Shown here: positions 37,603-46,024 of the stretch, in pieces | Numbering within the stretch: the stretch's first letter is position 1 | Layout: each line of letters begins with the position of its first letter | Origin: Amycolatopsis jiangsuensis | GTDB lineage: Bacteria > Actinomycetota > Actinomycetes > Mycobacteriales > Pseudonocardiaceae | Direction of reading: 5' to 3' | Length of the DNA: 64,000 nt | NCBI RefSeq assembly: GCF_014204865.1 | Contig: NZ_JACHMG010000001.1 | Location: 3,002,501 to 3,066,500, forward strand | Notes under the pieces: model-generated | Database searches by the model: none | Seen by the model: the letters and a program-made list of their open reading frames with translations, nothing else | Told to the model about the DNA's origin: nothing | Translations under genes and position numbers: made by a program

Positions 37603-38763
37603 ATGGCCAAGAACACCGCTGTCCGCACCCCTGACGACCTGACCGGCGAGCCGGCGTCGGAGACCGTGACGTTCGCGCTCGACGGCGCCGACTACGACAT
37701 CGACCTCTCGCCGGGCAACGCCGCCACGCTCCGCGCCCTCCTCGGCCGCTACACCACACACGGCCGCCGCACGGGCGGGCGCAAGCTTCGGCCCCGATAC
37801 CTTCCCGGCGCGCAGAAAGCCAAACGCAGCACCGCAAAGCCGGCAGCCGGCACCCGAGCCGCGGCGGCCGCCAAACCGGCGGTGGCGAAGAAACCCAAGC
37901 CCGCCAAGGCAACCGTGGACAAGGCGAACGTCAGTAAGGCGAGCACGGCCACGACGGCACCGGGGAAGACGGCGCGCACGAAGCCAGTCACGGCGAAGGC
38001 GACCGGAACCAAGGCAGACAGCACGAAGACGCCCGGCACGAAGGTCACGGCCGCCAAGGCTGGGACGAAGGTTGCGGGCGCCAAGACCAGCGGCACGAAG
38101 GCCACGGGCGCAAAGGCCGGCACGAAGCCGACGGCCGCCAAGACCAGCGGCACGAAGGCGACGGCCGCCAAGACCAGCGGCACGAAGCCGACGGCCGCCA
38201 AGGCCGGCGGCGCGAAGGCGACGGCCAAGGTGGCCGGCGCCAAGACCGCACGAGCGAAGGCAAACCCGGCCAAGACGGCAGCCACCCGTTCGACCGGCAA
38301 GGCCACTGCCCCGCCACGCCGGACCACCACCTCCGCCGCGGCCCGCAACACCGCCGCGGCCACGCCGCCCACTGCCCGCCCCAGGGGAAACGCGGCCGCC
38401 ACCCCGGCTCGGACCACAGCGAAAACCACAACCCGAGCCAAGGCGTCGACCACCACCCCAACCCACAGCAAGCCGGCCACCGGCACCACTGCGGCCGCTA
38501 ACAGGGTCACCACCTCCAAAGCCGCCGCAACAACTCGCAGCAAGCCCGCCACCGGCACCACCGCGACTGGCAAAGCCGCCACCACCGCCACTGGCAGCAA
38601 AGCCGCGACCGGCAGCAAGGCCAGCAGCGGCAAAGCCACCGTCCCGGCGCGGGGCGCGGCCACCACGCCCCAGCCCGCGTTCACCGATCCCTCCGCGGCG
38701 CCGGCCAGGGCGCGCCGGGCCGCGCGGAACGTTCCCGTGGTTCGGTTCTCTTCCGGCAGCTGA
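37603..38763 (+). CDS. Lsr2-domain protein with long histone-H1-like Lys/Ala/Thr tail
   Basis: The 386-residue protein starts at ATG 37603 (GGGAG upstream). Residues 1-60 match the N-terminal oligomerisation domain of Lsr2: 'ETVTFALDGADYDIDLSPGN' aligns with the ETVEFGLDG-YEIDLS core, and the segment ends in 'GRRTGGRK', as Lsr2 does. The C-terminal Lsr2 DNA-binding domain with its RGR AT-hook is absent. Residues 61-386 are an extended basic tail of K, A, T, G, P and S with tandem units such as TKATAAKTSG and TKPTAAKTSG, like the tails of eukaryotic H1 and mycobacterial HupB. It should oligomerise through the head and coat DNA through the tail. The tail codons are GC-rich like those of the neighbours. 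It is probably an undescribed class of nucleoid protein. Confidence 0.8.
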   Translation: MAKNTAVRTPDDLTGEPASETVTFALDGADYDIDLSPGNAATLRALLGRYTTHGRRTGGRKLRPRYLPGAQKAKRSTAKPAAGTRAAAAAKPAVAKKPKPAKATVDKANVSKASTATTAPGKTARTKPVTAKATGTKADSTKTPGTKVTAAKAGTKVAGAKTSGTKATGAKAGTKPTAAKTSGTKATAAKTSGTKPTAAKAGGAKATAKVAGAKTARAKANPAKTAATRSTGKATAPPRRTTTSAAARNTAAATPPTARPRGNAAATPARTTAKTTTRAKASTTTPTHSKPATGTTAAANRVTTSKAAATTRSKPATGTTATGKAATTATGSKAATGSKASSGKATVPARGAATTPQPAFTDPSAAPARARRAARNVPVVRFSSGS

Positions 38764-38781
38764 AATCAGGCTGGGGGGGGA

Positions 38782-39513
38782 TCAGGCTGGGCGTTGCCGT
38801 CCCTCGGTGTGCCACGGCGGGTAGTGGTAGCGCGTGCGCAGGAGTTCCTGCTGCCGGGTCAGTTCCGCAGCAGCAGGGGGGCGTGGGGGGAGCGGGCCGA
38901 GCAGTTCGGCGGCGACCGTGCGGACCACCGTCTCCACCTCGCCCTCGGCCGGGTGCACGCCGTGGTCCGCCAGCGACGCCACCGCGCTGCGGTGGGAATC
39001 CAGGGGTTTCGGGTCCGGCGGCGGGCCGGTCAGGTAGGCGCCGACCCGGGCGGCGTCCGTGTCGACGAGCAGCGTCGAGTGCGCGAGCAGGCCTTCCTTC
39101 GTGCGGAACACCGCGAATCCGCACAGCTTCGCCGGACCCACGAACACGCCCCGATCGCCCAGCCGCGGCGGCAGGCCCAGCCGCTCCACCACACCCGTCA
39201 TCAGCCGGCCGAGCATGTCCATCGGACGGTCCGTGGGGCCGGGCAGCAGCATCGTCACGTTGAGGTTCCCGGGGTCGTGGAACACCGTGCCGCCGCCGGA
39301 AGCACGACGCAGCACCGGCACGCCGTCGCGGGCGCACTCGGCCACCCGGACCTCTCGCGCGAGCTTCTGCCCGCGCCCGACCACCACGCACACCGGATTG
39401 CGCCACAGCCACAGCACCGGCGCCGTCGGGGCCTCCCGCAGCAGTGCCTCGTCGAAGGCGAGGTTCTCGGTCGGATCCGCGAACTCGGCCCGCACGTCCG
39501 ACCCGTCGGTCAT
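38782..39513 (-). CDS. lplA: Lipoate-protein ligase A family protein
   Basis: The 243-residue product belongs to the biotin/lipoyl transferase fold. 'VLRRASGGGTVFHDPGNLNV' is the ligase RRxSGGGxVxHD motif. 'VGPAKLCGFAVFR' carries the catalytic lysine (about residue 127). 'LLAHSTLLVDTD' is the usual following block. It attaches lipoate or octanoate to E2 and GcvH lipoyl domains. The ATG at 39513 overlaps the stop of pntB (ATGA), so it is cotranscribed with the transhydrogenase genes, an unusual partner. The C-terminal accessory domain of E. coli LplA is short or missing, as in octanoyltransferase-like relatives. It could therefore be an LipM/LplJ-type enzyme. Confidence 0.85.
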   Translation of the reverse strand: MTDGSDVRAEFADPTENLAFDEALLREAPTAPVLWLWRNPVCVVVGRGQKLAREVRVAECARDGVPVLRRASGGGTVFHDPGNLNVTMLLPGPTDRPMDMLGRLMTGVVERLGLPPRLGDRGVFVGPAKLCGFAVFRTKEGLLAHSTLLVDTDAARVGAYLTGPPPDPKPLDSHRSAVASLADHGVHPAEGEVETVVRTVAAELLGPLPPRPPAAAELTRQQELLRTRYHYPPWHTEGRQRPA

Positions 39514-40901
39514 AGGGTTTTCAGTTCCTCCACGATCTCGCCCACCGAGGACTTCGCGTCCCCGAAGAGCATGCTGGTCTTGGGATCGTAGAACAGCTCG
39601 TTGTCGATGCCGGCGAAGCCCGAGCTCATCCCGCGCTTGAGCACGATCACCGAACGGCTCTCGTTGACCTTCAGGATCGGCATGCCGTAGATCGGCGAGG
39701 ACGGATCGGTCTGCGCGGCCGGGTTCGTCACGTCGTTCGCGCCGATCACGAGCGCCACGTCGGTCTGGCCGAACTCGGAGTTGATCTCGTCCATCTCCCG
39801 CAGCTGCTCGTAGGGCACGTCGGCCTCGGCGAGCAGCACGTTCATGTGCCCCGGCATCCGCCCGGCCACCGGGTGGATCGCGTAGGCGACCTCGATTCCC
39901 TTGCCCTCCAGTAGTTTCGCCATCTCCCGCACGGTGTGCTGGGCCTGCGCCACGGCCATCCCGTAGCCGGGCACCACCACGACCTTGCTCGCGTAGGCCA
40001 TCTGGATCGCCGTGTCCGCGGCACTCGTGCTGCGGACCGGCCGCACCTCGCCGGAACCCGGCGCACCCCCGGCGACGGCGGAGCCGCCACCGAACCCGCC
40101 TGCCACGATCGCCGGGATGGACCGGTTCATCGCCTTCGCCATCAGGTTGGTGAGGATCGACCCGGACGCGCCGACGATCATGCCCGCCACGATCAGCGCG
40201 GTGTTCGACAGGGCGAGCCCCATCGCCGCCGCGGACAGCCCGGTGAACGCGTTCAGCAGCGAGATCACCACCGGCATGTCCGCGCCGCCGATCGGCAGCA
40301 CCACCAACAGGCCCAGCACCGCGGCCGCGACCAGCAGACCGATCATCAGCAGCTCGGCGTCCCCGCCCGCGGCGATCACCACCGCACACGCGGCCGCGAC
40401 CAGCAGCACGAGCACGTTCAGGGGCTGCTGCAGTTTCCCGAGGGTGACCGGCCGGCCGGTGATCAGCTCCTGCAGCTTGCCGAACGCGACGTTCGAGCCC
40501 CAGAACGAGATCGATCCGATCAGCGCGGCGAACAGCGACGCGATCGCCACGTAGAGCGGTTCGTGCGCGTACCCGTCGGTGTTGTGGAATTCCACCCACG
40601 CGATGAGCGCGACCGCGCCACCACCGACGCCGTTGAACAGCGCCACCATCTGCGGCATCGCGGTCATCTTCACCTTGCGCGCGGACGGCACGCCGACCAG
40701 CGCGCCGATCGCGACGCCGAGGATGATCAGCAGCCAGTTGCCCATGCCCGGGGTGAGCAGCGTGGCGATCACCGCGATCACCATGCCGCCCGCGGCAATC
40801 CAGTTGCCGCGCACCGCGGTGCGCGGGCCGGTCAGCCCCATCAGGCCGTAGATGAACAGGGCGAACGCGACGATGTAGAGGACCGCGACGAGCTGGGTCA
40901 C
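39510..40901 (-). CDS. pntB: NAD(P) transhydrogenase subunit beta
   Basis: The 463-residue product has nine hydrophobic helices in residues 1-260 (the proton channel half). The NADP(H)-binding dIII domain follows ('VVVPGYGMAVAQAQHTVRE' at about residue 310). 'IHPVAGRMPGHMNVLLAEA' and 'VIGANDVTNPAA' are conserved NADP contacts. It completes the membrane enzyme that drives NADPH formation from NADH with the proton gradient. GTG 40901 overlaps the stop of pntAb (GTGA). It is encoded in the three-gene arrangement typical of actinobacteria and Rhodospirillum. Confidence 0.97.
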   Translation of the reverse strand: MTQLVAVLYIVAFALFIYGLMGLTGPRTAVRGNWIAAGGMVIAVIATLLTPGMGNWLLIILGVAIGALVGVPSARKVKMTAMPQMVALFNGVGGGAVALIAWVEFHNTDGYAHEPLYVAIASLFAALIGSISFWGSNVAFGKLQELITGRPVTLGKLQQPLNVLVLLVAAACAVVIAAGGDAELLMIGLLVAAAVLGLLVVLPIGGADMPVVISLLNAFTGLSAAAMGLALSNTALIVAGMIVGASGSILTNLMAKAMNRSIPAIVAGGFGGGSAVAGGAPGSGEVRPVRSTSAADTAIQMAYASKVVVVPGYGMAVAQAQHTVREMAKLLEGKGIEVAYAIHPVAGRMPGHMNVLLAEADVPYEQLREMDEINSEFGQTDVALVIGANDVTNPAAQTDPSSPIYGMPILKVNESRSVIVLKRGMSSGFAGIDNELFYDPKTSMLFGDAKSSVGEIVEELKTL

Positions 40902-41212
40902 TTGCCCGCCTCCTCATCCTCACCGGAGCCCGGCTTCTTGCCCTTGAACATGGCCAGCATCCGGTCGGTCACGAGGAATCCGCCGACCACGTTGATCGTG
41001 CCGAAGGCGATCGCGATCACCAGCAGCACCTTGTTCAGCACCCCGTCGACGCCGAGGCCGAGCACGATCAGCCCGCCGAGCAGCACGATGCCGTGGATCG
41101 CGTTGGTGCCCGACATCAACGGCGTGTGCAGGGTGTTCGGCACCTTCGAAATGACCGCGAAGCCCACGAAACCCGCGAGCACGAGCACGGCCAGGTTTTC
41201 CACCAGCGTCAC
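40898..41212 (-). CDS. pntAb: NAD(P) transhydrogenase subunit alpha, membrane part (PntAb)
   Basis: This small 104-residue subunit has three membrane helices: 'VENLAVLVLAGFVGFAVIS' first, then 'IHGIVLLGGLIVLGLGVDG' and the next helix. 'VPNTLHTPLMSGTNAIHGI' is diagnostic for the alpha-2 segment of transhydrogenase. GTG 41212 overlaps the stop of pntAa, and its stop overlaps the start of pntB. The charged tail 'GKKPGSGEDEEAGK' is cytoplasmic. Confidence 0.96.
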   Translation of the reverse strand: MTLVENLAVLVLAGFVGFAVISKVPNTLHTPLMSGTNAIHGIVLLGGLIVLGLGVDGVLNKVLLVIAIAFGTINVVGGFLVTDRMLAMFKGKKPGSGEDEEAGK

Positions 41213-42315
41213 GACTCGCTCCCTTCCCGGCCGGCCACGCAGGCACCGGCGACGACCTCGTCGGAGAAGTCGAGCCGAAGCTCGCCCTCGGTGGTCACGA
41301 GCAGTTCCAGGAGCTCGGTGACGTTGCGCGCGTACAGCTCGCTCGCGTGCGCCGGCATCCCGGCGGGCAGGTTGAGCGGCGCGCTGACCGTGACGCCGTG
41401 CGCCACGATGTCCTCCCCCGGGCGGCTCAGCTCGCAGTTGCCGCCGGACTCCCCGGCCAGGTCGAGCACCACGCCGCCGGCCGGCATACCCCGCACCGCG
41501 TCCTCGGTGACTAGAGTCGGGGCCTTACGGCCGGGCACGAGCGCGGTGGTGACCACGACGTCGAACTTCGTGATCGCCTCGGTGAGCCGGCGTTGCTGTT
41601 CGGCGCGCTCCTCCTCGGTCAGCTCCCGGGCGTAGCCGCCCTCGCCGACCGCCTCGATGCCCAGGTCCAGGAACTGTGCGCCGAGGGACCGGACCTGCTC
41701 ACCGACCTCGGGCCGCACGTCGTAACCGGTGGTCTGGGCGCCGAGCCGCTTCGCCGTGGCCAGCGCCTGCAACCCGGCCACGCCGGCACCGAGGACCAGC
41801 ACCTTCGCCGGCGGCACGGTGCCGGCCGCGGTGGTGAGCATCGGGAAGAACCGGTTCAGCTTCTCCGCGGCCAGCAACACCGCGCGGTATCCGGCGACAC
41901 TGCTCTGCGACGACAGCGCGTCCATCGCCTGTGCCCGCGAGATGCGCGGCACCGCCTCCATCGCGAACGCCCGGATGCCCGCCTGCTCAAGCGCGGCGAT
42001 CCCGTCCGGATCGCCGCGGGGATCGAGGAACCCGATCAGCACGGTGCCCCGCTTGAGCTTCCCGATCTCCTCCGCCGTCGGCGCGGCGACCTTGACCACG
42101 ACGTCCGCCTGCCAGGGATCACCGAGCTCGGCGCCCGCTTCGACGTACGCTTCGTCGGCCAGCTGCGCGCCGGCCCCGGCGCCGCGTTCGACGATGGTGC
42201 TCAGGCCGCGCGTCGCCAGCCTCGATACGAGCTTCGGTACCAGCGCGACCCGGCTTTCGCCAGGGCGGGATTCGGTGACCACGCCGACCGTGAGCCGGCT
42301 TCCGCTTTCCGCCAC
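41209..42315 (-). CDS. pntAa: NAD(P) transhydrogenase subunit alpha, NAD-binding part (PntAa)
   Basis: The 368-residue soluble dI subunit binds NAD(H). It shows 'TESRPGESRVALVPKLV' at the start, the mobile-loop segment 'MEAVPRISRAQAMDALSSQS', the Rossmann motif 'VLVLGAGVAGLQALATAKR', and 'VTTALVPGRKAPTLVTEDAV'. The start is GTG 42315 with GAGGAGG 4 nt upstream. It is the first gene of pntAa-pntAb-pntB-lplA, all with 4-bp overlaps. The TetR regulator gene lies just upstream on the same strand, 76 bp away. Confidence 0.97.
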   Translation of the reverse strand: MAESGSRLTVGVVTESRPGESRVALVPKLVSRLATRGLSTIVERGAGAGAQLADEAYVEAGAELGDPWQADVVVKVAAPTAEEIGKLKRGTVLIGFLDPRGDPDGIAALEQAGIRAFAMEAVPRISRAQAMDALSSQSSVAGYRAVLLAAEKLNRFFPMLTTAAGTVPPAKVLVLGAGVAGLQALATAKRLGAQTTGYDVRPEVGEQVRSLGAQFLDLGIEAVGEGGYARELTEEERAEQQRRLTEAITKFDVVVTTALVPGRKAPTLVTEDAVRGMPAGGVVLDLAGESGGNCELSRPGEDIVAHGVTVSAPLNLPAGMPAHASELYARNVTELLELLVTTEGELRLDFSDEVVAGACVAGREGSES

Positions 42316-42391
42316 GCGACCTCCTCGACCGTGAGGATCATCGGACGTGCGAGTTCTACCACGCGCGAAGCGGCTGCCCTAGTCAGCTCGA

Positions 42392-43084
42392 TCACGTTGA
42401 CCGGGACGGAGGCCGCCACTGCGGCACCCCGACCAGGATCATCCGCAGGCGTTTCTCCGCGGCCGACACCGTGCGCTCGTCCGCCGCGGAGTCGCCGGGC
42501 CGGGTCTCCAGCAGGTCGACGACGGTGGCGATCATGGCCGTGACGATGAGGTCGGCCAGCAGCTGCAGGTCCTCGGTGGGCCAGGCGCGCAGGTAGTCGA
42601 ACCGGGCCAGGTCCACGGCCAGGTCGCCGGCGAACATCCGCAGCTCCACCGCGATCGCGCGGGACACCGGCCCGGTCCCGGCGTAACGCTCGCGCGTCAC
42701 GAAGCGGAAGTGGTCCTCGTTCGCGCGGACCTGCCGGTGCAGGGTCCGCACGGAGGCCCGGATCATCCCCTCGTAGCTACCGGGCTCGGTGCGGTCCGCG
42801 CGGAGCATGCCGCGCAGCGTGCGGGTGGTCTCCTCGACCAGCGCGATGCCCAGCTCCTCCATCGACGAGAAGTGCCGGTAGAACGCGGTCGGCACGATGC
42901 CGGCGTGCTTGGCGACCTCACGCAGCGAAAGGCTGGCGAACCCGCGCTCGGCGAGCAGCTCCAGCGCCGCGTCGAGCAGCGCCTGCCGGGTGCGCTGCTT
43001 GCGCTCCTGCCGGCTCACCGCAGCGGCCGGCTCCCCGGTTGTCGACACGTCGGGAAGCGTACTGGCGTCCGCCACGTGCCCCAC
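42392..43084 (-). CDS. TetR-family regulator, probable DesT/FabR-type control of the desaturase
   Basis: This 230-residue regulator has an N-terminal helix-turn-helix ('LREVAKHAGIVPTAFYRHFS', about residues 54-73) and a C-terminal ligand domain of DUF-type helices. It is divergent from a ferredoxin-reductase/desaturase pair. That arrangement matches P. aeruginosa DesT with desCB and other FabR-like acyl-CoA sensors. An 18-bp palindrome of the same general form as those operators lies between the genes. It probably senses the saturated to unsaturated acyl-CoA ratio and represses the desaturase. It starts at GTG 43084. A slightly downstream GTG (43075) is possible. Confidence 0.87.
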   Translation of the reverse strand: MGHVADASTLPDVSTTGEPAAAVSRQERKQRTRQALLDAALELLAERGFASLSLREVAKHAGIVPTAFYRHFSSMEELGIALVEETTRTLRGMLRADRTEPGSYEGMIRASVRTLHRQVRANEDHFRFVTRERYAGTGPVSRAIAVELRMFAGDLAVDLARFDYLRAWPTEDLQLLADLIVTAMIATVVDLLETRPGDSAADERTVSAAEKRLRMILVGVPQWRPPSRST

Positions 43085-43106
43085 GTCACATCACCTCGCT
43101 CCCACG

Positions 43107-43158
43107 TTGACAGAGTGGCCGGTCCTGCCTCTTACTTGTCAGTGTACAGGTGTGCACT
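43107..43158 (+). promoter_or_regulatory. Promoter and palindromic operator of the desaturase operon
   Basis: TTGACA (43107-43112) is a perfect -35 box, and TTACTT/CTTACT (about 43131-43137) is a plausible -10. The palindrome AGTGTACA-GG-TGTGCACT (43141-43158) then covers the expected start point, matching at 7 of 8 arm positions. Its form resembles FabR/DesT operators (AGYGnAC...GTnCRCT, recalled). A bound repressor would block both this promoter and the TetR gene start. Confidence 0.65.
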
Positions 43159-43176
43159 CAAACTGTGGAGGGCGTG

Positions 43177-44268
43177 ATGGCCACCCTGATCCCGCGCCGG
43201 ATGCGCGGGCTCGCCTCGCTCGCCGAGGCCCTGCTCACCCCGCACGGCGCGGACCGCTACCTGGAGCTGGTCGATCCGATGCTGGTGCGGCGGGAGCTCC
43301 GCGGCCGGGTCGTCGCGGTCCGGCGGCAGACCCCGGACAGCGTCACCTTCCGCGTGCGGCCGAGCCGGGCGTGGCGGGGTTTCCGGGCCGGCCAGTACGT
43401 GCGGCTGCAGGTCGAGATCGACGGCGTGCGGCGGACCCGGTGCTACTCCCCCTGCGAGGCGGAGCACAGCGGCGAGCTGGAGTTCACCGTCAAGGCCGAT
43501 CCGTCCGGACTGGTGTCGCGGCACCTGCAGGAGACCACCGGCGTCGGCACCGTGGTCGGGCTCTCGCCCGCGGACGGGGAGTTCACCCTGCCCTCGCCGC
43601 GACCGTCGCGGATCGTGCTGATCAGCGGCGGCAGCGGCATCACACCGGTGCTCGCGATGGCCCGCACGCTGGTGGCCGAACGGCATCCGGGCGAGATCGT
43701 GTTCCTGCAGTACTCGAACTCCGGCTCGGACGCGCTCTACCGCGAGGAACTGGCTGCGCTCGCGGCCGAGCACCCGGGCCTGCGGGTGATACACGCCTAC
43801 ACACACGCCCGCACCGGCGGGGATCTGCACGGCCTGTTCTCGGAGGCGCATCTGGAGCGGGCCGCGCCGTGGTTCCGCGAAGCCCAGACCTTCGTCTGCG
43901 GTCCGCCTCCGCTGATGTCCGCGGTGTCGGACCTGTACGGACGCGAGGGTTTGAGTGAACACTTGCACACCGAAGAGTTCACGGCCGCGCCGTTGACCTT
44001 CGACACCACGGCCGCCGAAGGCCGGGTGCGGTTCGCCCGCAGCGGCCGTGAATGCGACAACACCGGCAAGCCGCTGCTGGAGCAGGCCGAGGACGTGGGC
44101 CTGACGCCCGAGCACGGTTGCCGGATGGGCATCTGCTTCTCCTGCACGCAGCTCAAGACCGCCGGCCGGGTCCGCAACGCCCGCACCGGCGAGGTCACCG
44201 GCGAGGAGAACGAGGAAATCCAGCTCTGCATCAGCGTCCCCGTCGGGGACGTCGAAATCGACGCCTGA
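43177..44268 (+). CDS. Ferredoxin-reductase-type electron donor to fatty-acid desaturase (DesC-like)
   Basis: The 363-residue protein starts at ATG 43177 behind GGAGG. It has three modules: an FAD domain with 'RPSRAWRGFRAGQYVRLQ' and 'RTRCYSPC', an NAD domain with 'RIVLISGGSGITPVLAMA' and 'FVCGPPPLM', and a C-terminal plant-type [2Fe-2S] domain with Cys ligands near residues 314, 319, 322 and 350 ('HGCRMGICFSCTQL'). It passes electrons from NADPH to the desaturase encoded 76 bp downstream. In mycobacteria the equivalent gene partners the stearoyl-CoA desaturase DesA3. Confidence 0.93.
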   Translation: MATLIPRRMRGLASLAEALLTPHGADRYLELVDPMLVRRELRGRVVAVRRQTPDSVTFRVRPSRAWRGFRAGQYVRLQVEIDGVRRTRCYSPCEAEHSGELEFTVKADPSGLVSRHLQETTGVGTVVGLSPADGEFTLPSPRPSRIVLISGGSGITPVLAMARTLVAERHPGEIVFLQYSNSGSDALYREELAALAAEHPGLRVIHAYTHARTGGDLHGLFSEAHLERAAPWFREAQTFVCGPPPLMSAVSDLYGREGLSEHLHTEEFTAAPLTFDTTAAEGRVRFARSGRECDNTGKPLLEQAEDVGLTPEHGCRMGICFSCTQLKTAGRVRNARTGEVTGEENEEIQLCISVPVGDVEIDA

Positions 44269-44344
44269 CCCCCTCGTGCGTGGCGGCGCCGGTTCCCACC
44301 CGGCGTAGCCGCGCACGAGGGCGGACATCCTGGAGGAGACAACC

Positions 44345-45454
44345 ATGACCGGTACGCAACGGCTGACCCCCGAGCAGGTCGAGGACTTCGGCCGCGACCT
44401 CGACGCACTGCGCCAGCGCATCGTCGACAACCTCGGCGAGGAGGACGTGACCTACCTCCGCAACCTGATCAAGACCCAGCGCGCGCTGGAGGTGACCGGG
44501 CGCGGCCTGCTGTTCGCCGGGTTCCTGCCGCCGGCGTGGCTGGCCGGGGTGGCAACGCTGTCGCTGGCGAAGATCCTGGACAACATGGAGATCGGCCACA
44601 ACGTGATGCACGGCCAGTACGACTGGACCCACATCCCCGAGCTGGGCTCGCAGCGGTTCGAGTGGGACAACGTGGCCCCTGCGGAGAATTGGCGGCATTC
44701 GCACAACTACATCCACCACACGTTCACCAACGTGCTCGGCAAGGACCGCGACATCGGCTACGGGATCCTGCGGATGGACCCGGCGCAGAAGTGGCATCCG
44801 TACTACCTGGGCAACCCGCTGTACGCGACGCTGCTGGCAATCCTGTTCGAATGGGGCGTGATGCTGCACGACCTCGAGGTCGAACGGGTCGTGCAGGGGG
44901 AACGTTCTTGGGCCGAGAACGTGCCGGTGCTGAAGAAGATCGTGCGCAAGGCCGCGCAGCAGATCGGCAAGGACTACGTCCTCTTCCCGCTGCTGACCGG
45001 CCCGCTGGCACCGCTGACGCTGCTCGGCAACGCGAGCGCGAACCTGGTGCGCAACCTGTGGGCGTTCGCGATCATCTTCTGCGGGCACTTCCCGGCCGAC
45101 GTGGAGAGCTTCACCGAGGAGGAGGCCGAGAACGAGACGCGCGGGCAGTGGTACCTGCGCCAGATCCTCGGCTCGGCGAACATCAGCGGCAGCCCGCTGT
45201 TCCACGTGCTTTCCGGGAACCTGTCGCACCAGATCGAGCACCACCTGTTCCCGGACCTGCCGGCGCGCCGCTACCCGCAGATCGCCGGCGAGGTGCGGGA
45301 GATCTGCGAACGCTACGGCCTGCCGTATCACACCGGGCCGCTGCGCAAGCAGCTCTGGTCGGTGGCGAAGAAGATCGTCCGGCTGGCCTTGCCCGGGCAG
45401 GGTCCGGCGCCGGACGCTACCGTGGACCCCGACCGGCAACTCCGAGCAGCCTGA
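44345..45454 (+). CDS. Membrane fatty-acid (acyl-CoA) desaturase, DesA3/DesB-like
   Basis: The 369-residue di-iron desaturase has three histidine boxes: 'HNVMH' (about 86-90), 'HSHNYIHH' (about 118-125) and 'HQIEHH' (about 296-301). These define the membrane acyl-lipid/acyl-CoA class. Hydrophobic segments surround them. It probably inserts a delta-9 double bond into stearoyl-CoA or palmitoyl-CoA. The partner reductase precedes it, and the TetR repressor lies across the promoter. The start is ATG 44345 with GGAGGAGA upstream. A small ORF follows 9 bp after its stop. Confidence 0.93.
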   Translation: MTGTQRLTPEQVEDFGRDLDALRQRIVDNLGEEDVTYLRNLIKTQRALEVTGRGLLFAGFLPPAWLAGVATLSLAKILDNMEIGHNVMHGQYDWTHIPELGSQRFEWDNVAPAENWRHSHNYIHHTFTNVLGKDRDIGYGILRMDPAQKWHPYYLGNPLYATLLAILFEWGVMLHDLEVERVVQGERSWAENVPVLKKIVRKAAQQIGKDYVLFPLLTGPLAPLTLLGNASANLVRNLWAFAIIFCGHFPADVESFTEEEAENETRGQWYLRQILGSANISGSPLFHVLSGNLSHQIEHHLFPDLPARRYPQIAGEVREICERYGLPYHTGPLRKQLWSVAKKIVRLALPGQGPAPDATVDPDRQLRAA

Positions 45455-45463
45455 GGAATTCCC

Positions 45464-45691
45464 ATGGTGGGTCAGTTCGAAAGCAGCAAGGACACCGTGC
45501 AGGAACTCACCGAGTCCGCGGCCGGCCACATCGGCGCCATCGCCACCATCATCACCGGCGCGGTCCGCGACATCGCCCGCGAAACCGGCGACTGGTTCAC
45601 CGACCTGATCGAAATGCGCGAAGCCGCCGCCCGCGCCCGCGCCGACGAACCACGTCACCCGGCCGCCCCGGAGGAACCGGACCTGCCGTGA
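45464..45691 (+). CDS. Small helical protein following the desaturase
   Basis: The 75-residue protein starts at ATG 45464 with GAGGAA upstream, 9 bp after the desaturase stop. It is predicted to be mostly amphipathic helix ('VRDIARETGDWFTDLIEMRE') with an acidic, proline-rich tail. It has no membrane helix or cysteines. The tight spacing and the terminator that overlaps its stop codon argue that it belongs to the desaturase operon. Its function is unknown. Confidence 0.65.
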   Translation: MVGQFESSKDTVQELTESAAGHIGAIATIITGAVRDIARETGDWFTDLIEMREAAARARADEPRHPAAPEEPDLP

Positions 45692-45738
45692 CCCGTCGGT
45701 CCGGGTGGGGGTTTTCCCCACCCGGACCGACGGGTCAC
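45688..45738 (+). terminator. Very stable terminator hairpin ending the desaturase operon
   Basis: A perfect 23-bp stem (45688-45710 with 45716-45738) closes a GTTTT loop. The first arm contains the TGA stop codon of the small gene (45689-45691). There is no T-tract after it. It may act bidirectionally or protect the mRNA 3' end. The next 286 bp to the kinase hold no gene I can support. Confidence 0.75.
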
Positions 45739-46024
45739 CCTGGTGGCCCGGCCCGGGCCCGGACGGCAGACTCGGCCTGGTGAGAGCCGTGGTGAACACC
45801 CGCGCCGGCGCAGTTCCGGTCATCCAGCACAGTGCCGACTCCGGGGCAGCCGGAACCACCGTCGGCCCGGCACCATCGCGGGCCACGCAGCACAGCGACT
45901 CCACGCGCCGGCCGGCCACCGGTTCCCACCGGACCACGGCTCCGGCGACACCGCACTCCGCTCGCACCGGCACGTGCCCGCATCGGGCCACGTCCCCCGC
46001 CGAACCCGCCATCCGGACACGGCG

